Shown: one piece after another, positions 6,086 to 11,115 of the stretch | How the letters are laid out: every line of letters begins with the position of its first letter | Numbering within the stretch: the first letter of the stretch is position 1 | From: Candidatus Bathyarchaeota archaeon | GTDB taxonomy: Archaea > Thermoproteota > Bathyarchaeia > Bathyarchaeales > Bathycorpusculaceae | Direction: 5' to 3' | Assembly (NCBI GenBank): GCA_030672945.1 | Contig: DAOVFL010000017.1 | Location: 1-11,115 of the forward strand | Length of the DNA: 11,115 bases | The notes under the pieces: model-generated | Told to the model about the DNA's origin: nothing | The model's database searches: none | Seen by the model: the letters and a program-made list of their open reading frames with translations, nothing else | Made by a program: the position numbers and the translations under genes

Positions 6086-8398
6086 ATGCAATTACTAGTT
6101 GAGGTTGAATTGGAGATGGATGAAGAAGCTCTGCATAGGAGGATTGAACAAAATCCAGCTATAATCAGCTATTTCAAGGACATGAGGTTGGTGAAACATG
6201 AGTTTCAGGTAGACGGAAAATTCATTGACTTCGTTTTTGAAGATGAAAACTTCTACTATTTAGTCGAAATGAAATATGAAAGAGATCCTGTTGAGGCTAT
6301 AATGGACCTTGACAAAAAAGCGCCGCTATATGCAAAGCAGCAAGGAATTGACCCCGAAAAGATCAAAGAAGTCATTTTGATAGATAAGAAAAGTTACGAG
6401 AAAAGAAAGGATGACGTTGAATATCACCGATCTAGAAGAGGTCTTGAGATAATCATTTATGATCCTGAAGACTTGTTCAAAGAAATTTCCGAGTTTCAAA
6501 CACCCGTCGATCAAGAACAGAAATTATTGAGTGAAGAGAGGTTGGAAAAAATGTTCAAAGGTTACACATCCATTGTAAAAGCGAAACTCTCTCTTCTAAA
6601 AGAAACTGAAGAAAAATACGTTATTCTGGGAAGAACAAAAGCGATACAAGAAGAATATGGCAATAGAGCAGCAATGTATATGGGACGAATTTGCGAAAAA
6701 ACGGAAGGATATTACGGATACAAAGTTTTACTCGACGCCATTCAACCTCACAAAATCTTCATTTGTGGCAAAACTGGCTCTGGGAAGTCTTACACAATGG
6801 GAGTCATTGCCGAAGAACTAGCAATGTTGAACATTGGCGTTGGTGTTGTCCTCATCGATCCCATGGGAATTTTTTGGAGCATGAAGTTCCCATGCAAAGA
6901 ACAAAAGGCTCTACCACTTTCGGATTGGAGACTATCAGCACAAGGATTCGAAAACGTAAAAGTTTTCGTTCCCGTAGGCTTTTATGGAAAAACCCCAAGA
7001 GGCACCAGAGACTCTACATTTGCCATCCGCCCCAATGAACTAGACCCAGAAGACTGGTGTAACACCTTTGGCTTAGACATGTATAAAAGCCCTCAAGGAG
7101 CCATGCTAATTAATGTAATCAAGGCAGTTAAGAGTGGATATGCCGCTGAGATAGAGGGAAAACGAAGATCGGTAACTCCACGAGATAATTACACGATCGA
7201 TGACATGATATACTGTGCAGAATATAACGCGAGATTTTCCGGCAAGTATAGAAGCGACAGCATACGGGCACTAATAATGCATCTTGAAGCAGCCAAGAAT
7301 TGGGGAATTTTCTCGACTACAGCCACTCCAATTCAAAGCCTCTCTGTGCCAAATCAAGTAAGCGTCGTGGACATTAGCTTTTTGCCCGAGTACTCCAGAG
7401 CTTTGGTTGTAGGGATTTTGGCAAGAAAGATTTTAGAAGAGAGAACGAAGATTGCACGATATTTCAAAGCTGAAGAGTTGGGCGAGGAAGGTGCAAAATC
7501 AGAGGATGTTGGCGAAATACCTGTGACATGGCTAATGGTAGATGAGGCACACGTGCTCGTTCCCTCTAAGGGTAAGACGGCTGCTAGTGAGCCCCTTGTG
7601 GAATATGCCAAGAGAGGACGAATGCCAGGTTGCGCCCTTGTTTTATGTACTCAACAACCATATGCAACGGACGACCGTATCTTGTCTCAAGTTGACGTGC
7701 TAATAGCTCATAACTTGAGCTTTGCGGATGACATATCTGCTTTTAAGGCTCGGGCGCCATCTTTTCTGCCTCTTGAACTCTCCGGTCAATCGTTTATTAG
7801 AAGATTGCCAGTGGGCGTTGCGGTCATAGCTGATCAGTCTATGACGACGGAGAGAGCGTTTGTGATGCAAATTAGACCGCGGGTCAGCGAGCATGCTGGT
7901 CGAATAGTTCCACCCGAGGCTTTTAAGCCCGAGGAAGTTGTTGCTAAAGAAGAACCGGTTGTTGAAGAAAAACCGCCAGAAGTAATTCCACCGCCCACAG
8001 GTGCGCCTATTGCGCCGTCTCTATTCGTTTCGAACAAGCTGGCAACAGACTATCTGATCCGAGTGGTTCAGTATCGGTTTTCTGAATATCTGGAACCTGT
8101 GGGCGAGAAGAGATTCGCCAGACTTTCCACTTTTACGTTGCAAGAAGTCAATCCTGAGATCCTTGGCATTTTGATGGGGCATTTGCAAGAGGCTTCTTAT
8201 GCCGTTGATGAGATTAGAGATGTTGACGGAACTCCGGTTATTCTCTTTTGCCAAGAAGATGTGAAATTGGCGTTAACGGCTTGTTTGACTGAAACTGCCA
8301 CAATTGTTGCGTATGGTTTTTCTTCGACAAGAGAACATGAGTCAACCGAATTGCTTGAACTCTTGCGCCAAATCCTCGCGCGCGTGTGCAAATCATAA
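6086..8398 (+). CDS. PD-(D/E)XK nuclease-like domain fused to HerA/VirD4-type ATPase
   Basis: This 770-residue protein joins two enzyme modules. Residues 12-135 look like a NucS/DUF91-type PD-(D/E)XK nuclease: VDGKFIDFVFED with Asp48, then YLVEMKY with Glu61 and Lys63, and a following helix and strand (KIKEVILID). A coiled linker leads to an ATPase of the HerA/FtsK/VirD4 superfamily: Walker A GKTGSGKS (228-235), LIDPMGIFW (256-264), Walker B TWLMVDEAHVL (481-491) and the sensor strand ALVLCTQQP (517-525). A Pro/Glu-rich hinge (614-645) precedes an unrecognised 125-residue C-terminal domain. HerA-type enzymes are hexameric DNA pumps, often working with a separate nuclease (NurA), so a DNA-end processing or defence role is plausible but inferred. 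The start is ATG 6086, with no ribosome site; ATG 6116 is an alternative. It seems to be transcribed alone. Confidence 0.85.
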   Translation: MQLLVEVELEMDEEALHRRIEQNPAIISYFKDMRLVKHEFQVDGKFIDFVFEDENFYYLVEMKYERDPVEAIMDLDKKAPLYAKQQGIDPEKIKEVILIDKKSYEKRKDDVEYHRSRRGLEIIIYDPEDLFKEISEFQTPVDQEQKLLSEERLEKMFKGYTSIVKAKLSLLKETEEKYVILGRTKAIQEEYGNRAAMYMGRICEKTEGYYGYKVLLDAIQPHKIFICGKTGSGKSYTMGVIAEELAMLNIGVGVVLIDPMGIFWSMKFPCKEQKALPLSDWRLSAQGFENVKVFVPVGFYGKTPRGTRDSTFAIRPNELDPEDWCNTFGLDMYKSPQGAMLINVIKAVKSGYAAEIEGKRRSVTPRDNYTIDDMIYCAEYNARFSGKYRSDSIRALIMHLEAAKNWGIFSTTATPIQSLSVPNQVSVVDISFLPEYSRALVVGILARKILEERTKIARYFKAEELGEEGAKSEDVGEIPVTWLMVDEAHVLVPSKGKTAASEPLVEYAKRGRMPGCALVLCTQQPYATDDRILSQVDVLIAHNLSFADDISAFKARAPSFLPLELSGQSFIRRLPVGVAVIADQSMTTERAFVMQIRPRVSEHAGRIVPPEAFKPEEVVAKEEPVVEEKPPEVIPPPTGAPIAPSLFVSNKLATDYLIRVVQYRFSEYLEPVGEKRFARLSTFTLQEVNPEILGILMGHLQEASYAVDEIRDVDGTPVILFCQEDVKLALTACLTETATIVAYGFSSTREHESTELLELLRQILARVCKS

Positions 8399-8455
8399 GT
8401 GTTCTTACCAAAAAGGATGAATAGAAACAGTGAAACAATAAAACCAGTCTTTTTC

Positions 8456-8914
8456 CTATTTGAGCTTAGCCCCGCATTTCCCGCAAAATTTTGCGTCGAT
8501 AGGTAGAATGGAACCACATTTTCTACATTTCTTTTCAACAAACTCTTCAGCTAGTGGAATTTTTCTCTTTGGAAACAGAAACGTGGTTTCGCAACTGCTG
8601 CATTTATAGTAGCTGGAATACGCGTAGGGTACAGCTAATCCCACAGTCCAGACTGACAATACTAGAATTAACACGGGTAAACTAATGACTAAAGGTTCTC
8701 CTAAGGCGCTCGCCCTAAGCCCAGCAAAAAAAAGCAACATGATGGAAACTATAGTAAGAAAAACCAATGGCATTCCTAAGTTGAAGCCCCTCCCATCAAT
8801 GTTAGGTCTCGTCAATTTGACACCACCGCATGTGGGACAATGAGCAAGTGGGCAATATGCCTTGGATTCTGAACTATATTGCTTGCCGCATTTCGGGCAT
8901 ATTTTGGGCGTCAG
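8456..8914 (-). CDS. Membrane protein with zinc ribbons at both ends, apparent CTG start
   Basis: From TTG 8815 the product would have 119 residues, but the same frame continues upstream with a clear zinc ribbon (ICPKCGKQY, then HCPTCGG), so the true protein is longer. Between the in-frame TAG at 8927-8929 and that TTG there is no ATG, GTG or TTG. CTG at 8912-8914 lies nine bases after a perfect AGGAG (8924-8928 on the minus strand) and is the likely start, giving 152 residues. The order is: ribbon (Cys 6, 9, 26, 29), two hydrophobic segments (about 47-68 and 74-100), a CSSC pair, and a C-terminal ribbon (CRKCG, FCGKCGAKLK). Both ends probably face the cytoplasm. It converges with the HerA-like gene (57-base gap) and diverges from the kinase gene. 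Role unknown; a membrane scaffold or sensor is possible. Confidence 0.72.
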   Translation of the reverse strand: MTPKICPKCGKQYSSESKAYCPLAHCPTCGGVKLTRPNIDGRGFNLGMPLVFLTIVSIMLLFFAGLRASALGEPLVISLPVLILVLSVWTVGLAVPYAYSSYYKCSSCETTFLFPKRKIPLAEEFVEKKCRKCGSILPIDAKFCGKCGAKLK

Positions 8915-9018
8915 AACTTGGGTCTCCTATCAAATCGCTCTTATTTTACTTATTGCTCTTTAAAAAGATTTAAGCATTTAGATTTCTTTTATAATCAGAG
9001 CAGGTTTGGAGGTATTCG
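8915..9018. promoter_or_regulatory. Divergent promoter region with strong ribosome sites for both flanking genes
   Basis: The 104-base gap is AT-rich in the middle. CTTTAAAAAG near 8958 is a candidate TATA box for the kinase gene, whose GGAGGT (9008-9013) is a near-perfect ribosome site five bases before ATG 9019. On the minus strand, AGGAG (8924-8928) serves the membrane zinc-ribbon gene and decides its unusual CTG start. Confidence 0.5.
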
Positions 9019-10119
9019 ATGAAGATAAGTCGGAAGGCAAGTCAGAGCTGGACTTGTCCAATTTGTGGACACAAGGTATCAAAAGTTTATTCCTTTTGCA
9101 CAAAGTGTGGCAAGAAATGCCCCGATAAAGGTTGGGTCTGTGACCATTGTGGCAAAAACATCCCTTATGATGATTATCAATATTGTATTCATTGTGGAAC
9201 TGAAAGGAGCATCGTGAAAGAAGCCGAACCAGTAGAACGTGAAGAACGTGAGTCTAAGAGGAAAAAGGATGTGGAAGTTGTAGAACCTATCTCAGGGATA
9301 TTTTGCCCGTCAGGTTACACCATTGTTGGGAAAATTGGCTCAGGCGGCTTTAGTGACGTTTATAAGGCGAAGGATTCAAGCGGTCGCGTGGTGGCACTGA
9401 AGGTTCCAAGAATAGAAGTCCCGGAAGAAACAATGTCGAAGAGTCGCTTTAAACGTTTTCTTAAAGAAGCGAAGGTTTGGAGTAAGCTTAAACACCCGGG
9501 TATAGTGCAAGTTTACGAGTATGGTTCAAAGCCTTTGCCTTGGATCTCCATTGAGTTCATGGAAGGAGGAACATTAAGGGAACAACTAGCAAAGGGACGC
9601 TTATCGGTAAAAGAATCACTTGAAATAGCCGTAAACATCGCGGGAGCAATTCAATTTGCACATCACAACGGAGTGGTCCATCAGGATATAAAGCCCCAAA
9701 ATATTCTCTTTACCAGCGATGGGGTTCCCAAGCTAACTGATTGGGGTCTCGTTAAAGTATTGTTAGAAACTTCTTCGGCTGCCGAGGTTTTCGAAGGCAC
9801 ATTCATTTGTGCTGCCCCTGAACAACTGGATCCAGAACGATTTGGCAAAGTCGATTGGTGTACTGACATTTACAGTTTTGGCATTGTTTTATACTGGATG
9901 CTAACAGGTAAGCCACCGTTTCTTGCTAAGGACATTTTTGGGTACATCAAAAAGGTCACAGAAAAAAATGTTAAACCTCTGCATAAGATTGATTCTTCGA
10001 TTCCTCCAGAGCTTAATGCAGTGTTGGAAAAGACTCTTGCAAAAAGGAAAGAGGATCGCTATGAAGCCATGGCTCTAGTTAAAAGAGACCTCAAAAAGAT
10101 ACTGCGTGTTCTGAAGTGA
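9019..10119 (+). CDS. Serine/threonine protein kinase with N-terminal zinc ribbons
   Basis: The 366-residue product has two zinc ribbons (C13/C16 with C27/C30, then C41/C44 with C56/C59), a charged linker (62-90) and a complete Hanks-type kinase domain (about 98-362). Visible motifs are the nucleotide loop IGSGGFSDVY (106-115, with Ser in place of the third Gly), VALKV with Lys128, helix-C Glu150, the catalytic loop HQDIKPQN (221-228) with Asp223, DWG (241-243) in place of DFG, CAAPEQ (264-269) and TDIYSFG (282-288). The catalytic Lys, both Asp residues and the loop Asn are all present, so it should be active. Gln replaces Arg before the catalytic Asp, so it is a non-RD kinase. There is no membrane segment. 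The FHA gene downstream suggests that phosphorylated targets are read locally. The start is secured by GGAGGT. Confidence 0.93.
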   Translation: MKISRKASQSWTCPICGHKVSKVYSFCTKCGKKCPDKGWVCDHCGKNIPYDDYQYCIHCGTERSIVKEAEPVEREERESKRKKDVEVVEPISGIFCPSGYTIVGKIGSGGFSDVYKAKDSSGRVVALKVPRIEVPEETMSKSRFKRFLKEAKVWSKLKHPGIVQVYEYGSKPLPWISIEFMEGGTLREQLAKGRLSVKESLEIAVNIAGAIQFAHHNGVVHQDIKPQNILFTSDGVPKLTDWGLVKVLLETSSAAEVFEGTFICAAPEQLDPERFGKVDWCTDIYSFGIVLYWMLTGKPPFLAKDIFGYIKKVTEKNVKPLHKIDSSIPPELNAVLEKTLAKRKEDRYEAMALVKRDLKKILRVLK

Positions 10120-10135
10120 AAGCTAAGGCTTCAGA
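10110..10135 (+). repeat. Small inverted repeat spanning the kinase stop codon
   Basis: TCTGAAG (10110-10116) and CTTCAGA (10129-10135) are perfect seven-base arms around a 12-base loop, with the TGA stop at 10117-10119 inside the loop. No T-run follows, so it is not a convincing terminator. It could shape the mRNA end or be chance. The remaining gap to 10310 shows nothing else I can name. Confidence 0.25.
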
Positions 10136-10310
10136 GTCAAGTTGGGAAGGCAGTCTATGTCTATGATGCAATCACCGCTGGTTTCAGTAGGCTGTATTAG
10201 CACACGGCCAAACATTGCGTGTAATCTTAGTCAAACTAGGAGATTTTGTTGTTGAAACAAATAAGATTTTAGGAAACTTCTGCAATTAATTATGTGTGAA
10301 GGTGTTTCTG

Positions 10311-11115
10311 GTGTCAGAAGCCTATGTTGAGGTGGAAGAACTACTCGGTGAGGTTAAAGCCCGGGTACTAAGTGTGCCGTGTCCCCAGTGCGGCGGTTTG
10401 CAAGATGAACCAGTGAAAACCGGTGAAGATGTCAAGTGTAAATATTGCGGAAGTTTCTACAGTGTTGAAAGTAGCTTAAATGAGACATCCACGAAGGCTC
10501 TGAGAAACTTGGTGTCGAATGTAGTAAACGATGCCGTAGGCAAATATAACATAGCTGTAGATGCACAGCTAGAAGAACTCACTAATCTTTTGCAAGGCTA
10601 CACTGGTCAGGTGTTTGAGAAGGCACGGAATCTTTATGATGCACTAGGAAGGTTGCCTTTGCAAGTGGAGCTGGACGAGAGGCTAAGAGAGGGAACTCAG
10701 CAGATACTTGAAACGATAGCGTCATCTTCGAATCAGCTGCTTGATGGACAAGAAACAATTTCGGTAAAAGTAGACTCGGTAAGCGGTAGAATAGACTCCG
10801 TAAGAGTGTCCATAAAAGAGATTAAGAAACTGTTAGAATGTATATCAGAGACCCATGGCAAAGATTGGCATCGGATTGAACCAAAAGGCGAAGTTACCTT
10901 GTTATATTATGATATGCAAAACCAGAGAAGAGAACTACATGTTCGGGATGTTGTTATAGGCAGAAGTGGAAGAGAAAGTGGGTACGAATTAGAAGCGAGA
11001 TTTACTGACGGTGTCACAGAATGCTTAGCATTGACGGACCTAACAGTTTCAAGAACGCACGTCAAAATCACAGTTAGGGAAGGAACCGTAACTTTACTGG
11101 ACCTCGGAAGCAAAA
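10311..11115 (+). CDS. Zinc-ribbon, coiled-coil and FHA-domain protein, cut by the right edge
   Basis: The frame is open from GTG 10311 (AAGGTG six bases upstream; an in-frame GTG lies at 10302) to the window end, 268 codons. The N-terminal region has a ribbon with CPQC (24-27) and CKYC (43-46). Residues 60-180 are helical with heptad-like spacing (VDSVSGRIDSVRVSIKEIKKL), suggesting a coiled coil. From about 194 an FHA domain begins: VVIGRS (214-219), then LTVSRTHVKI (244-253) and LLDLGSK (262-268), stopping just where NGT would follow. FHA domains bind phosphothreonine; the Arg and Ser-Arg-x-His residues needed are present. It lies 191 bases after the kinase gene and is the natural reader for that enzyme. 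What follows the FHA domain cannot be seen. Confidence 0.88.
   Translation, partial: MSEAYVEVEELLGEVKARVLSVPCPQCGGLQDEPVKTGEDVKCKYCGSFYSVESSLNETSTKALRNLVSNVVNDAVGKYNIAVDAQLEELTNLLQGYTGQVFEKARNLYDALGRLPLQVELDERLREGTQQILETIASSSNQLLDGQETISVKVDSVSGRIDSVRVSIKEIKKLLECISETHGKDWHRIEPKGEVTLLYYDMQNQRRELHVRDVVIGRSGRESGYELEARFTDGVTECLALTDLTVSRTHVKITVREGTVTLLDLGSK

Noticed and set aside
6691..7038. Plus-strand 115-codon frame inside the nuclease-HerA gene
   Set aside because: It is another frame of the ATPase core and overlaps Walker A; no independent coding sign.
8197..8541. Minus-strand 114-codon frame over the end of the HerA-like gene
   Set aside because: Antisense to the C-terminal domain, and it collides with the end of the membrane zinc-ribbon gene.
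10907..11113. Minus-strand 68-codon frame at the right edge
   Set aside because: It is antisense to the FHA domain, whose conserved motifs fix the coding strand.

Overview
The window looks like archaeal chromosome. Evidence: Vps4/CdvC-type and CdvB/Snf7-type ESCRT genes, an aIF2beta-like fragment, a HerA-type ATPase, many short CxxC zinc ribbons, TTG and GTG starts with strong GGAG-type ribosome sites, and TTTAAA-type promoter boxes. A separate ESCRT-II Vps25 homologue points to the TACK/Asgard side of the Archaea (Asgard, or a Bathyarchaeia-like lineage). The window itself cannot settle the lineage.

Layout. 1-1466 is a damaged stretch: an open frame running in from the left edge, an aIF2beta-like gene with a shortened N-terminus and a probable one-base frameshift, and an alpha/beta-hydrolase split by a probable one-base frameshift. 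1510-5206 is a compact ESCRT locus. On the minus strand, a Vps4/CdvC AAA ATPase with an N-terminal MIT domain is followed by a secreted or membrane-anchored zinc-ribbon protein. Divergently, on the plus strand, a tight operon encodes two ESCRT-III (CdvB/Snf7) proteins, the second with a MIM2-like tail, and a Vps25-like double winged-helix protein. 5207-6085 holds a small zinc-ribbon gene of unknown function between two stretches that remain open in frame after stop codons. 6086-8398 is a large single-chain fusion of a PD-(D/E)XK nuclease-like domain and a HerA/VirD4-type ATPase. 8456-8914 (minus) is a membrane protein with zinc ribbons at both ends that seems to start at CTG. 9019-11115 carries a Ser/Thr protein kinase with N-terminal zinc ribbons, then a zinc-ribbon/coiled-coil/FHA protein cut by the right edge.

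How the genes fit together. The ESCRT genes form a plausible membrane-remodelling or cell-division module: Vps25 would nucleate ESCRT-III filaments, and Vps4 would disassemble them through MIT-MIM contact. The kinase and FHA protein look like a phospho-signalling writer and reader. No tRNA, rRNA, CRISPR array or complete insertion sequence was seen.
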